Shown: one piece after another, positions 56,240 to 64,000 of the stretch | How positions within the stretch are numbered: position 1 is the first letter of the stretch | Layout: each line of letters opens with the position of its first letter | NCBI GenBank assembly: GCA_963710205.1 | Contig: CAVPZG010000005.1 | Coordinates: forward strand, 124,001 to 188,000 | Source of the DNA: Pacificimonas sp963710205 | Lineage (GTDB): Bacteria; Pseudomonadota; Alphaproteobacteria; Sphingomonadales; Sphingomonadaceae | DNA: 64,000 nt | Direction of reading: 5' to 3' | Position numbers and translations under genes: made by a program | The notes under the pieces: generated by a model | Databases searched by the model: none | What the model was told of the DNA's origin: nothing | What the model saw: the letters and a program-made list of their open reading frames with translations, nothing else

Positions 56240-57180
56240 TGTTCATAGCCCAGCCGTTCGGGCGTGACCGCAGCGCCGTCGAGGCCGAGGACCGTCAGCC
56301 CGGAGCCCGCCGACAGCGTGCCGACCCGCGTCAGTCTAAGCCGGGAGGCTTCACAAAGGGTAACCAGACCCGCAAAGGCCGCGGGCGGGGCGGAAAACAG
56401 GAGTTCGTAATCGTCCCCCGCCGTGGCGGCGGTCAGGCGGCCCTCGGTCGTTGCGGGCAGCCGCGCGGCCGCCGCGTCCGAGAGGGGCAGGGCGGCGAGG
56501 TCAATCACCGCCGCGAGACCGCTAGCGTCCGCCAGCCGCTGCGCGTCGACGAGAAGGCCGTCGCTGATATCCATGGCGGCGGTCGCGCCCGCGCCGTGCA
56601 GCCCCTGACCGGCGGCGAGGCGGGGCATGGGGAGGCGGTAGCGGCGCTGCAGATATCGGTCGGCGGGGGCATCGCCGCGCTGCGCCGCGAGGCCGAGGCC
56701 AGCATCGCCGATCGTGCCCGTGACATAGAGATGGTCGCCCGCGCGCCCGCCCGACCTTGCTAGGCTGCGGCCGCGCTCGACATGGCCGATGGCGGTGCAG
56801 CCGAGAACCGTGCTGCCCGCGCGGACGGTATCGCCGCCGAAAAGGCAAGTGCCATGATCCCCGAGAACCCGGGCGAGGCCGGCGGCGAAGCGGTCGAGCC
56901 AGGCGTCATCCTGTGTGGAGAGCGTGAGGCCGAGGAGGACACCGGCGGGGACGGCCCCCTTTGCCGCGAGATCGGACAGGTTCGTGGCGACCAGTTTCCA
57001 GGCAATGTCGGCGGGATCGCCCCCTGGCAGGTAATGCACCCCCTCGGCCACGATATCATGCGTCAGCACGAGTTCGCGGCCGAGCGGTGGTAGCCAGACC
57101 GCAGCATCGTCCCTGAGACCGCGTGCCGCTGGATGATCGTCAATGCCGCGAAGGCGGTCGATGATGCGGGCCTCGTCCAA
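56224..57180 (-). CDS. thiL: thiamine-monophosphate kinase
   Basis: Enzyme of 318 residues that phosphorylates thiamine monophosphate to the diphosphate. DDAAVWLPPLGRELVLTHD, GVHYLPGGDPADIAWKLVAT, CLFGGDTVRAGSTVLGCTA and MDISDGLLVDAQRLADASG are the ThiL metal- and nucleotide-binding blocks, and AGDDYELLFSAP is near the end. It follows nusB by 5 bp, a common nusB-thiL arrangement. Confidence 0.95.
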   Translation of the reverse strand: MDEARIIDRLRGIDDHPAARGLRDDAAVWLPPLGRELVLTHDIVAEGVHYLPGGDPADIAWKLVATNLSDLAAKGAVPAGVLLGLTLSTQDDAWLDRFAAGLARVLGDHGTCLFGGDTVRAGSTVLGCTAIGHVERGRSLARSGGRAGDHLYVTGTIGDAGLGLAAQRGDAPADRYLQRRYRLPMPRLAAGQGLHGAGATAAMDISDGLLVDAQRLADASGLAAVIDLAALPLSDAAAARLPATTEGRLTAATAGDDYELLFSAPPAAFAGLVTLCEASRLRLTRVGTLSAGSGLTVLGLDGAAVTPERLGYEHWERE

Positions 57181-57185
57181 AGCGG

Positions 57186-57656
57186 TCAGGCAGGGGTGCG
57201 GACCCGCTTGGCGATGGTGTCGAGAACGCCGTTTGCGAAGCCGGGTTCGGGGGGTTCGTAAAATGCCTTTGCGACGTCGACATATTCGGAAATGATGGCG
57301 CCGACCGGCGTTTTCGGTTCGGCGACGAGTTCATGCACGCCGCAGCGCAGAATCTGGTGCATGGGCTTGTCCAGCCGGGAGAGGCTCCAGCCCTCTGAAA
57401 GGGCCGCCGCGATGGTTTCGTCGTACTGGACCTGATTCAGGGCGACACCGGACACGATGCGGTCAAAGAGGTCGACATCGGCATCGGCCATTTCGTCGCC
57501 CTCGATTTCCCGTCCCAACCGGTGTTCGTGAAATTCACGCAGCAGGTCGGAAACGCCCGCGCCCGACATTTCGCGCTGATAAAGCGCCTGCACGGCGGCG
57601 AGGCGCGCAGCGGGGCGCGAGGGGCGGGGCGGCTTTTTAAGATTTGGTGCGGACAT
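57186..57656 (-). CDS. nusB: transcription antitermination factor NusB
   Basis: RNA-binding all-helical protein of 156 residues from ATG 57656 (MSAPNLKKPPRPSRPAARLA). AARLAAVQALYQREMSG opens the fold, and LRCGVHELVAEPKTPVGAII with SEYVDVAKAFYEPPEPGFAN gives the typical NusB C-terminal helices ending in VLDTIAKRV. It functions with NusE in rRNA antitermination. An in-frame GTG nine bases earlier is less likely as a start. Confidence 0.95.
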   Translation of the reverse strand: MSAPNLKKPPRPSRPAARLAAVQALYQREMSGAGVSDLLREFHEHRLGREIEGDEMADADVDLFDRIVSGVALNQVQYDETIAAALSEGWSLSRLDKPMHQILRCGVHELVAEPKTPVGAIISEYVDVAKAFYEPPEPGFANGVLDTIAKRVRTPA

Positions 57657-57725
57657 GGAGCCCACCTACGCGAAAGCGGCCCATTTCCCAAAGGAGAAAC
57701 GGGCCGCCCTCAACGTGCGAGCAAA

Positions 57726-58382
57726 TCAGGCGCGGCGGCGAGCAAAGCCGATGGCGAGAACGCCAAGGCCAAGGAGACCAAGCGCGCCGGGTGCTGGCAC
57801 ATCTACCGCAAGATCCGGAGCGGTGGCGGCGAAGCCGAATGTGGCTCCCGTCAGGTCGGGCGCGCCGAACAATTCGGTCAGGACGCCGGCCGCGGCTGCG
57901 GAAATGAACAGTTCGATGTCGGGGTCATCGAGGTCGCTGATCGAATCATCGTCCTCAAGCGCGCTCAGATCGAACGTGAACAGCGATACGTCCATCAACG
58001 ACGTGTCCGCGAAGGAAACATCGCCGAAAATGGACGATGCCGTCGTATCGATGACGAAATTCTGGAGGTTAAGGACCACGTCGCCAGCGGTCAGGCTGAC
58101 ACCCGAGCCTTCATGCTCGATCGTGCCGGCGAGATCGGCGTCCAGTTCACCGCCCGTGATCGGGAAGCTGATGACCAGACCGTCCGTATCGACGATGCTT
58201 GCCGTGCCGAGAAGACCGGGCGTCAGGCCCAGCCCTTCCAGATCGGCAGTGACCGAAACGCGCGTTTCGCCGCCGGACACCGCTGCGAAACTTTCGACGA
58301 TCGGCGTGGGCAATGTGGCGGCGCTGGCGCCGGTGGCCGCAGTGGCAAGCAAAGCTGTCGCAAATATTGCAAATGGCTTCAT
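57726..58382 (-). CDS. PEP-CTERM-type sorting-domain protein
   Basis: Exported protein of 218 residues from ATG 58382, with AAGGAG nine bases upstream and a signal peptide ending near TGASAATL. The mature part is beta-rich and acidic (LEDDDSISDLDDPDIELF). The C-terminus VPAPGALGLLGLGVLAIGFA followed by RRRA is a PEP-CTERM-like tail: a Pro motif, one transmembrane helix and an Arg cluster. Such tails are recognised by exosortase/archaeosortase-type enzymes and the proteins often belong to surface or exopolysaccharide systems. No exosortase gene is in the window. Confidence 0.85.
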   Translation of the reverse strand: MKPFAIFATALLATAATGASAATLPTPIVESFAAVSGGETRVSVTADLEGLGLTPGLLGTASIVDTDGLVISFPITGGELDADLAGTIEHEGSGVSLTAGDVVLNLQNFVIDTTASSIFGDVSFADTSLMDVSLFTFDLSALEDDDSISDLDDPDIELFISAAAAGVLTELFGAPDLTGATFGFAATAPDLAVDVPAPGALGLLGLGVLAIGFARRRA

Positions 58383-58564
58383 GGGGATAGACTCCTTACT
58401 CAACATGTGTCTGACGACACGCAATACCCCCACGCCCTGCGACAAGCAGATTTCATGCCAGTCCGTTAACCATATGTTTTTAGGTAAAATGCCGAATCCC
58501 GCTTTCGCAAATTGTAAGGCTGACCGACATTATGGTACTGAAATGAAATGACAAAATGTCGCAG

Positions 58565-58678
58565 TCAGGCGTGCGCGCCGGTGCGATCACGAAGACGTCC
58601 CGAAAGGCCGATAAAGAAGGGCTGTCCGAACGACGAGACCATCGTCAGCAGAAACCCGGCCCCCAAGCCCGCAGGCAT
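58565..58678 (-). pseudogene. remnant of an MFS transporter N-terminus
   Basis: A short frame, ATG 58678 to stop 58565, encodes 37 residues including LGAGFLLTMVSSFGQPFFIG, which resembles the first transmembrane helix of MFS permeases (usual form TxxSSFGQTFFI). It ends after GLSGRLRDRTGAHA without the rest of a transporter. It lies in the 323-bp gap between the PEP-CTERM gene and ribH; apart from this remnant the gap holds nothing I can support. Confidence 0.35.
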
Positions 58679-58705
58679 TGCCACCGATGAAGGTGAGCAT
58701 GGCGA

Positions 58706-59128
58706 TCAGGCCGTGAAGCGCTCCCGAAGCGCCAGCAGCGCCAGTGCCGCCTTCGCCGCCTCTCCGCCCTTGTCCTTCTCGCTCCGCTCGGCGCGGACGC
58801 GGGCCTGCTCGGAATTTTCCACGGTCAGGATGCCGTTGCCGATGGCGAGGCCATCGAGGGTGAGCGCCATGATGGCGCGGGCGCTTTCCCCGGCGACGAT
58901 CTCGAAATGCCAGGTTTCGCCGCGGATGACGGTGCCAAGCGCGACATAGGCGTCATATTTGGCGGACGCATCGGCGAGCGCGATGGCGGCGGGGATTTCG
59001 AGCGCGCCCGGCACGGTGATGGTCTCGTGCGTGTGGCCGGCAGCCTCGACCGCGTGCCGCGCACCCTCAAGGAGGGCGTCGGCGAACCCTTCATAAAAGC
59101 GGGCTTCAACCAGCAGGACATGCGCCAT
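58706..59128 (-). CDS. ribH: 6,7-dimethyl-8-ribityllumazine synthase
   Basis: Lumazine synthase of 140 residues, the penultimate step of riboflavin synthesis. VEARFYEGFADALLEGA, ITVPGALEIPAAIALAD, YVALGTVIRGETWHFEIVAG and LAIGNGILTVENSEQARVRA follow the family order with the catalytic His in GETWHFE. It overlaps ribE by one base at 59128, within the ribD-ribE-ribH run. Confidence 0.95.
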   Translation of the reverse strand: MAHVLLVEARFYEGFADALLEGARHAVEAAGHTHETITVPGALEIPAAIALADASAKYDAYVALGTVIRGETWHFEIVAGESARAIMALTLDGLAIGNGILTVENSEQARVRAERSEKDKGGEAAKAALALLALRERFTA

Positions 59129-59736
59129 TATCGGTTCTCCAGGACGGATTTCATGCGGCCGAGATATCGCGCGAGCGTGTCGATCTCGATATTCACCTCG
59201 TCACCCTCGGCAGAGGCGCCCCAGGTGGTTTCGGACGCGCTGTGCGGGATGAGGTTGAAGCTGAACCGGACGCCGCCGTCCGTGTCCTCCACCCGGTTGA
59301 CCGTGAGCGATGTGCCGTCGAGGCAAACCGAGCCTTTGGGCGCAATGAAGGGCGCGATGTCGGCGGGGGCGGCAATCCACACCTCGCGGCTGTCGCCAAC
59401 CTGAGTGATGCGGTCGATGCGGCCGACGGCATCGACATGACCCGTGACGATGTGGCCGCCAAGCTCGTCCCCCATGCGAAGCGCCCGCTCCAGATTGAGG
59501 CGTGCCCCCTCCCGCCAGCGAAAGGCCGCGGTTTTCGACCGGCTTTCGTCCGAGATGTCGAAGGCGAAGCGGCCCGGCGCTTTCGCGACGACCGTCATGC
59601 ACGCGCCCGCGCAGGCGATGGACGCACCGATGTCGATCCCGGCCGTGTCATAGGCGGTGTCGACCCAGACGCGCAGGTCGCCGCGCGCCTCCGTCTCTGA
59701 AACCGTGCCGATATCCGTGATGATTCCCGTGAACAT
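59128..59736 (-). CDS. ribE: riboflavin synthase alpha chain
   Basis: Riboflavin synthase of 202 residues built from two homologous beta-barrel repeats, each starting with the conserved MFTGIITDIG / GGHIVTGHVDAVGRID type sequence. IACAGACMTVVAKAPGRFAF and VCLDGTSLTVNRVEDTDGG are the matching ligand-binding segments of the two halves. It joins two lumazines to riboflavin. ribD lies 10 bp upstream and ribH overlaps downstream. Confidence 0.95.
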   Translation of the reverse strand: MFTGIITDIGTVSETEARGDLRVWVDTAYDTAGIDIGASIACAGACMTVVAKAPGRFAFDISDESRSKTAAFRWREGARLNLERALRMGDELGGHIVTGHVDAVGRIDRITQVGDSREVWIAAPADIAPFIAPKGSVCLDGTSLTVNRVEDTDGGVRFSFNLIPHSASETTWGASAEGDEVNIEIDTLARYLGRMKSVLENR

Positions 59737-59746
59737 GGAGCGCCCC

Positions 59747-60742
59747 TTAGGCCGTCCGTGCGTAGATTTCGAGCCGGTCCTTTCCGAGAGGGCGAACCGC
59801 CTTCAGGGTCCAGCGGTCATGCGCGCTGGCAAGATGTTCGAGACCAAGCTGACCGATGCCGGGCGCGCGGTCGCCAATCAGGATCGGCGCACGGTAGATG
59901 AGCAGGCGGTCGACCATATCCTCCGCCAGCAGCGATCCCGCCAGGCCCGCGCCGCCCTCCGCCAGAACGTCATTATAGGGCAGACCGTGAAGATCGGATG
60001 CGCCGCGCAGGATGAGCGGATCGCGCGCGGCGATGTTCGCGGACGGCGGAATTTCGCCGAGCGTGGCGGACATGACGGCGGGGCGGGGGCTGCGATCCTC
60101 AAGGCCGGCGAGGCGCACGGTGAGGGACGGATCGTCCGCCTCCAGCGTGCCGCGCCCGATAACGACAAGGTCCGATTCGGCGCGGACGAGATGAGCGTGG
60201 GCGCGCGCTTCGGGTCCAGTGATCCACTGGCTTTCGCCGGTGGCGAGCGAGACGCGGCCGTCGATGGAGACAGCAAGTTTCAGGGTGACGCGGGGGCGGC
60301 CCTTCCGCTGGCGCACGAAGAAGCCGATATGTTCCCGCAGCGCAGGTCCGGCGCCTATGCCCGCGACAACCTCGATGCCGGCGGCACGGAGTTTCGCAAA
60401 GCCGCGGCCCGCCGTGCGCGGATCGGGATCCTCCAGCGCGGCGATGACGCGCTTCGGTCTGGCGGCGAGAATCAGGTCGGTGCAGGCAGGGCCGCGGACG
60501 CTGTCATGCGCGCAGGGTTCGAGCGTGGTGTAGAGGTCGGCGCCCGCCGCATCGCCGCCCGCCTGCGCCAGCGCGGCGGCCTCGGCATGGGGGCGCCCGC
60601 CCGCGCCTGTCCACCCGCTGCCGATGACGCGGCCATCCCTGACGATCAGGCAGCCGACATTGGGATTGGGTGTTGCGAGACCGCGGCCCCTTGCCGCCAG
60701 AGCGATGGCGGCGCGCATGTAGCGGGCGTCGCTCGCGCTCAC
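59747..60742 (-). CDS. ribD: bifunctional riboflavin deaminase/reductase RibD
   Basis: Two-domain enzyme of 331 residues. The N-terminal cytidine-deaminase-like domain has the zinc motif GRPHAEAAALAQ and TLEPCAHDSVRGPACTDLIL (His, Cys, Cys). The C-terminal reductase domain has PRVTLKLAVSIDGRVSLATG and DLVVIGRGTLEADDPSLTVR, then YNDVLAEGGAGLAGSLL. No FMN riboswitch is visible upstream, where another gene overlaps by four bases. Confidence 0.95.
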   Translation of the reverse strand: MSASDARYMRAAIALAARGRGLATPNPNVGCLIVRDGRVIGSGWTGAGGRPHAEAAALAQAGGDAAGADLYTTLEPCAHDSVRGPACTDLILAARPKRVIAALEDPDPRTAGRGFAKLRAAGIEVVAGIGAGPALREHIGFFVRQRKGRPRVTLKLAVSIDGRVSLATGESQWITGPEARAHAHLVRAESDLVVIGRGTLEADDPSLTVRLAGLEDRSPRPAVMSATLGEIPPSANIAARDPLILRGASDLHGLPYNDVLAEGGAGLAGSLLAEDMVDRLLIYRAPILIGDRAPGIGQLGLEHLASAHDRWTLKAVRPLGKDRLEIYARTA

Positions 60743-61032
60743 TCTCCGGTGTCGGAATTACCGAGCGCCTCGGCGGCCAGCTGGTCGGCCATCGCCTCGG
60801 CATCCCGGCGCATGCGGCGTTCCTCCTCCTGCACGATGGCGGCATCCTCCACGCCGCGATCGCTGTTCCAGCTCTGGAAGTAGATGATCTCCTCTTCCGC
60901 CTCGTAATAGCCGAAGAAATATTCGATGACGAACAGCGAGGCGAGCGCGCCGACAATGGCGAACGCCAGGCCCGCGCCAACCAGTTTCGCAGTGTCGATT
61001 TCACGGATCGTTGCGCGCAAGGACTTGAACAT
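60739..61032 (-). CDS. hypothetical single-helix membrane protein
   Basis: Protein of 97 residues from ATG 61032. One transmembrane segment (VGAGLAFAIVGALASLFVIE) is followed by YFFGYYEAEEEIIYFQSWNS and a charged, probably coiled-coil C-terminus rich in Glu, Arg and Met (QEEERRMRRDAEAMADQLAA). Its stop overlaps the ribD start by four bases, so it is likely the first gene of the riboflavin run. No family is recognised. Confidence 0.7.
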   Translation of the reverse strand: MFKSLRATIREIDTAKLVGAGLAFAIVGALASLFVIEYFFGYYEAEEEIIYFQSWNSDRGVEDAAIVQEEERRMRRDAEAMADQLAAEALGNSDTGE

Positions 61033-61104
61033 GCCGCAGTAGATAGAGAGCCGGGACGGCACATGCCAGTGGCTGAATGCCGCCCCCTCTCCCGGGCATC
61101 AAGG

Positions 61105-61779
61105 TCAGGCTTCGCTCAGTTCGAAGCGTACCTTGATGACCTGTTCGCTGGTTATGGCGACGCCGTCCCTGGTGGCGGGCGTGAAGCGCCAGCGTTTCAG
61201 CGCCTGCTCGATCGCGGCACTGTCGAGGCTTTCATGGCCGCTGGAACTCGCAATGGTCGCCGATGTAACGCGCCCGTCCGTGCCGATTTTCACGGAGACG
61301 GCGACGACACCCTCATGCCCCGCCCGCTTCGCCGAACTGGGATAAGGCGGCTGGAAGCGCGCCATATAGCGGCGGTCAAGCTGTGACGCGGTATAGACCG
61401 GGTCGGGGACCGGCGTTGCAGGCAGGTCGAAGATCTGGCCAGCGCCGCTACCGGTTATCGGGGGCAGGGATGGAATTGTCGGCGTGTCGATTTCCGTGAC
61501 CGTGATCGGTGTTTCGACCAATTCGGGTCTGACGTCGACGATCGGTACGGGCGTGTAAACGTCGATTTCATCGATATTGGGCTGAGGCGGTGTCTCTGGT
61601 GGAGTGACTTTTTCATCATCAGGAATGGGAGTGACCACGATCGGTTCGGGCGTGAATATGATGTCAGGCGTGACGCCAGCCATGTGCAGGACAGCCCAGC
61701 CGAGTGCGACATGCGCCGCCACGGTCGCGCCCATGGCGCCGGGGCTGCGGGCGGTGGATTTTGCATCTGCGTAGGACAT
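61105..61779 (-). CDS. tonB: TonB family protein
   Basis: Energy-transducing protein of 224 residues from ATG 61779, preceded by GGGAG. One N-terminal helix (GATVAAHVALGWAVLHMAGV) anchors it. A Pro/Val/Thr-rich stretch (about residues 40-120) spans the periplasm. The C-terminal domain has PPYPSSAKRAGHEGVVAVSV and GTDGRVTSATIASSSGHESL, then ALKRWRFTPATRDG. It could energise the two TonB-dependent receptors of this window, although ExbB/ExbD genes are not here. Confidence 0.92.
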   Translation of the reverse strand: MSYADAKSTARSPGAMGATVAAHVALGWAVLHMAGVTPDIIFTPEPIVVTPIPDDEKVTPPETPPQPNIDEIDVYTPVPIVDVRPELVETPITVTEIDTPTIPSLPPITGSGAGQIFDLPATPVPDPVYTASQLDRRYMARFQPPYPSSAKRAGHEGVVAVSVKIGTDGRVTSATIASSSGHESLDSAAIEQALKRWRFTPATRDGVAITSEQVIKVRFELSEA

Positions 61780-61890
61780 GTGAAGTTCTCCCTCTGTTGC
61801 GCCGCGCCTCCCAGTGCGGCATAGATGAAACAGTATCACATATCACAAATGTTACAAGATATCATTCTGAGCGTGAATCAGCTGCCTCGG

Positions 61891-63216
61891 CTAGCCTCTC
61901 AGCCGCCTGAGCGCGCGGTCCCTGCCGATCAGAAGCAGGAGCCCTGCCATTTCGGGACCATGATCCTCACCCGTCAGCGCCTGCCTGAGCGGCAGGAAGA
62001 GGGTGCGGCCCTTGCGGCCCGTGTCCTTCAGCGCCGCGGTCCACCGCTTCCAGATGTCGTCCGACCAGTCGAGTTCCGCCAGCAGGTCGGCTGCCCTGCC
62101 GAGAAACGCGCGATCCTCTTCGGCCACCGGGCCCGTCACTGGACCTTCGACCATCCGCCAGAGGGTTTCAGCCTCCGCGACGGTCGTCAGATTGGGCCGG
62201 ATGACCTGCCATGCCGCAGCGTCGATCGCGTCCGGCAGGCGGTCAGCGACATCCTCCCAGGCAAGCTGATGCACGATCTTCGCATTGAGCCCGGCGAGGT
62301 CGGCGGGATCGAAGCGCGCGGCGGCGCGGCTGAACTGCGCGAAGTCGAAACCGGCGACCAGCGCATCCAGCGAGGTGACCGGCTCCACGGGCTGCGACGT
62401 GCCGATGCGGGCGAGGAGGGCGGCGATGGTGACGGGCTCGATATCGTCCGCGCGAAAGGCGTCCAGGTCGAGCGATCCGGCACGTTTCGACAATTTGCCG
62501 CCCTCCGCGCCGGTCAGCAGGCTGATGTGCGCGAAGGCGGGCGGCTGCGCCCCCAGCGCGGCGAACATCTGCAGCTGCACGCCGCTGTTCGTGACATGGT
62601 CCTCTCCGCGCACGACATGGGTGATGCCCATGTCGATATCGTCGATGACGCTGGGCAGCATATAGAGCCAGGAGCCATCGGCGCGGCGGATCACGGGATC
62701 GCTGAGCGAGGCGGGGTCGATATGGGCATCGCCGCGCACCAGGTCCTGCCAGTGGATGGGTTTTCCCGTGTCGAGTTTGAAGCGCCAGTGCGGGGCGACG
62801 CCGTCAGCCCTGTAGCGCGCATGGTCCGCCTCTGTCAGGTCCAGCGCGGCGCGGTCATAGACGGGGGGGCGGCCGCCGGACATCTGCACCTTTCGCTTGA
62901 GGTCCAGCTCTTCCGCGGTTTCATAGGCGGCGTAGATATGGCCGGATGCGCGCAGCCGGTTGAAGTCCGCCTCGTAAAGTGCCGAACGGTCCGACTGTCT
63001 GACTTCGCCATCCGGCGTCATGCCAAGCCAGTCCAGATCGTTGCGGATGGAACCGGCGAAGGCCTCGGTCGAGCGCGCCGCATCGGTATCGTCCAGCCGA
63101 AGCAGGAAGCGCCCGCCATGCTTTCGTGCGAACAGCCAGTTGACGAGCGCGGTGCGGACATTGCCGACATGAAGGCGGCCCGTGGGGCTGGGTGCGAAGC
63201 GGGTGGTGACGGTCAT
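61891..63216 (-). CDS. gltX: glutamyl-tRNA synthetase
   Basis: Class I synthetase of 441 residues. The HIGH-type signature is APSPTGRLHVGNVRTALVNW at the N-terminus, THVVRGEDHVTNSGVQLQMF lies mid-protein, and the KMSKS-type signature is EGGKLSKRAGSLD. The anticodon-binding domain completes the C-terminus. At 441 residues it is the shorter of the two GltX forms many alphaproteobacteria carry, so misacylation of tRNA-Gln or a GluQ-related specialisation is possible. Arsenate reductase is 10 bp upstream. Confidence 0.95.
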   Translation of the reverse strand: MTVTTRFAPSPTGRLHVGNVRTALVNWLFARKHGGRFLLRLDDTDAARSTEAFAGSIRNDLDWLGMTPDGEVRQSDRSALYEADFNRLRASGHIYAAYETAEELDLKRKVQMSGGRPPVYDRAALDLTEADHARYRADGVAPHWRFKLDTGKPIHWQDLVRGDAHIDPASLSDPVIRRADGSWLYMLPSVIDDIDMGITHVVRGEDHVTNSGVQLQMFAALGAQPPAFAHISLLTGAEGGKLSKRAGSLDLDAFRADDIEPVTIAALLARIGTSQPVEPVTSLDALVAGFDFAQFSRAAARFDPADLAGLNAKIVHQLAWEDVADRLPDAIDAAAWQVIRPNLTTVAEAETLWRMVEGPVTGPVAEEDRAFLGRAADLLAELDWSDDIWKRWTAALKDTGRKGRTLFLPLRQALTGEDHGPEMAGLLLLIGRDRALRRLRG

Positions 63217-63226
63217 GGCAGTGCGT

Positions 63227-63580
63227 CTAGCGGTCCCCGAAGAAACTCTCCACCTCGCTTGCCGGTCGGCAGAGTTTCGCGCGGGCCGTGTCGATGACCA
63301 CAGGCCGGTTGATGAGGATGGGATGTGCCGCCATCGCGTCCAGGATCTTCTCCTGGTCGCCCGACCCGCGCAGACCGAGTTCCTCCGCCAGCGTTTCCTT
63401 CGCGCGAAGCAGGTCGCTGGGCTGCATGTCGCCCTTTTTCAGGACGTCGGAGATTTCGGCGCGTGTGGGCGGCTGCTTCAGATATTCGCGCAGCTCATAG
63501 GCGATGTCGTTCTCGTCGAGCCAGGCGCGGACATTGCGCGCGGTGCCGCAGCGCGGATTGAACCACAGGGTAACGGACAT
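63227..63580 (-). CDS. arsC: arsenate reductase, glutaredoxin-coupled ArsC type
   Basis: Protein of 117 residues from ATG 63580 with AAGGA upstream. The catalytic Cys is in FNPRCGTARNVRAWL (Cys11), and the substrate arginines appear in NRPVVID and KLCRP at the family positions. It reduces arsenate to arsenite using glutathione and glutaredoxin. No arsR or efflux gene is adjacent, so an alternative role of this broad ArsC/Spx family is possible. The start is divergent from the DUF938 gene, 64 bp away. Confidence 0.92.
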   Translation of the reverse strand: MSVTLWFNPRCGTARNVRAWLDENDIAYELREYLKQPPTRAEISDVLKKGDMQPSDLLRAKETLAEELGLRGSGDQEKILDAMAAHPILINRPVVIDTARAKLCRPASEVESFFGDR

Positions 63581-63644
63581 ATAGCATTTCCTTTCCGGGG
63601 ACGGTGCCTCTATCCCAGCGGGGCTGAGGAGGGAAAGCCGCCAT

Positions 63645-64000
63645 ATGAGCGCAAGATCGTCACCTGCCGCCCTTCGCAACCGCGGGGTGATCGCGGACGT
63701 GCTGGCGGACATTCTGCCCGCTGGCGGTCTGGTGCTGATGATTGCCGAAGGGAGCGGCGAACACGCGGTGCATTTCGCGGAGCGGTTCCCGGCGCTGGAC
63801 TGGCAGCCGACCGATCCGGACCCGGAGGCGCTGGCCTCGATCGCCCATTACCGCGCGGCGGCGACTCTGCCGAACCTGCGTCCGCCCCTGCGGCTGGATG
63901 CCAGCGCGGCGGGGTGGCCCGTGCGGAAGGCGGATGCCGTCCTTTGCATCAACATGGTCCATATCTCGCCCTGGTCCGCGACCGAGGGCCTGATGCGCGG
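63645..64000 (+). CDS. DUF938 methyltransferase-like protein, 3' end outside window
   Basis: The first 118 codons of a protein of the DUF938 family, a SAM-dependent methyltransferase fold. ATG 63645 is preceded by GGAGGGAAAG at a good distance. LVLMIAEGSGEHAVHFAERF is the SAM-binding region and ADAVLCINMVHISPW the family signature. The frame is open to the last base of the window. Substrate unknown. Confidence 0.85.
   Translation, partial: MSARSSPAALRNRGVIADVLADILPAGGLVLMIAEGSGEHAVHFAERFPALDWQPTDPDPEALASIAHYRAAATLPNLRPPLRLDASAAGWPVRKADAVLCINMVHISPWSATEGLMR

Noticed and set aside
61033..61104. FMN riboswitch upstream of the riboflavin genes
   Set aside because: The 72-bp gap is too short and shows none of the conserved RFN-element sequence.

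Overview
The window is high-GC, densely coded DNA that reads as a chromosome segment of an alphaproteobacterium, most likely a marine or alga-associated member of the Sphingomonadales. Pointers are the two large TonB-dependent receptors beside alginate lyases, the DUF177 / cytochrome bc1-chaperone / bamE neighbourhood, a PEP-CTERM-type surface protein, an intergenic palindrome of the GTCATTCCGGC type, and an NTQ-type microbial rhodopsin. No rRNA genes, CRISPR array, prophage or intact insertion sequence was seen. The taxonomic placement is inference from gene content.

Positions 1-18037 form an alginate / uronate utilisation locus on the plus strand. It holds a TonB receptor (5' end outside the window), a frameshifted FAH-family hydratase, a complete TRAP transporter (DctP-DctQ-DctM), a LacI regulator, an RpiB-family isomerase with a KduD/DhuD-type dehydrogenase, a second TonB receptor, a GntR/FadR regulator, a PL6 lyase translationally coupled to a PL17 oligoalginate lyase, and an SDR that could reduce the unsaturated uronate product. 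In the inferred flow, the outer membrane receptors import oligomers, PL6 and PL17 cut them to monomer, the TRAP system moves products across the inner membrane, and the SDR enzymes and isomerase lead to 2-keto-3-deoxygluconate. The kinase and aldolase that would finish the route are not in the window. Candidate operators (an ATTGGTATG inverted repeat and a CCGG-centred LacI-like site) lie in front of the target genes.

Positions 18143-26110 hold a DUF2254 membrane protein, then a phototrophy cassette: a rhodopsin with NTQ helix-C residues (predicted light-driven chloride pump) and a Brp/Blh-type retinal-forming oxygenase, separated by a perfect 11-bp hairpin. Succinate-semialdehyde dehydrogenase, small envelope proteins, a cyclic-nucleotide-domain / thioredoxin-reductase-like fusion lacking the CxxC, tRNA-Arg(TCT) and a PilZ protein follow.

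Positions 26205-41926 are mostly core genes: an SLC13 permease, a DUF815 ATPase, yajC-secD-secF, a Mth938-domain protein, a GT4 glycosyltransferase, bamD, recN, ligA, and the four-gene overlapping run bc1 chaperone - DUF177 - MFS - cysK, with bamE divergent. Positions 41927-45243 are an AT-richer, patchy accessory segment with lipoproteins, a truncated member of a YNRGY-type family and a metzincin-like protein paired with a lipoprotein.

Positions 45353-64000 hold ppdK, glyS (disrupted) and glyQ, a Tat-lipoprotein FAD oxidoreductase, the proton pyrophosphatase hppA (C-terminal frameshift), thiL, nusB, a PEP-CTERM protein, ribH-ribE-ribD, tonB, gltX, arsC and the start of a DUF938 gene. Two frameshifts each involve one extra base in a GGG run, and glyS carries a much larger lesion. 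These three places need read-level checking before any biological interpretation.
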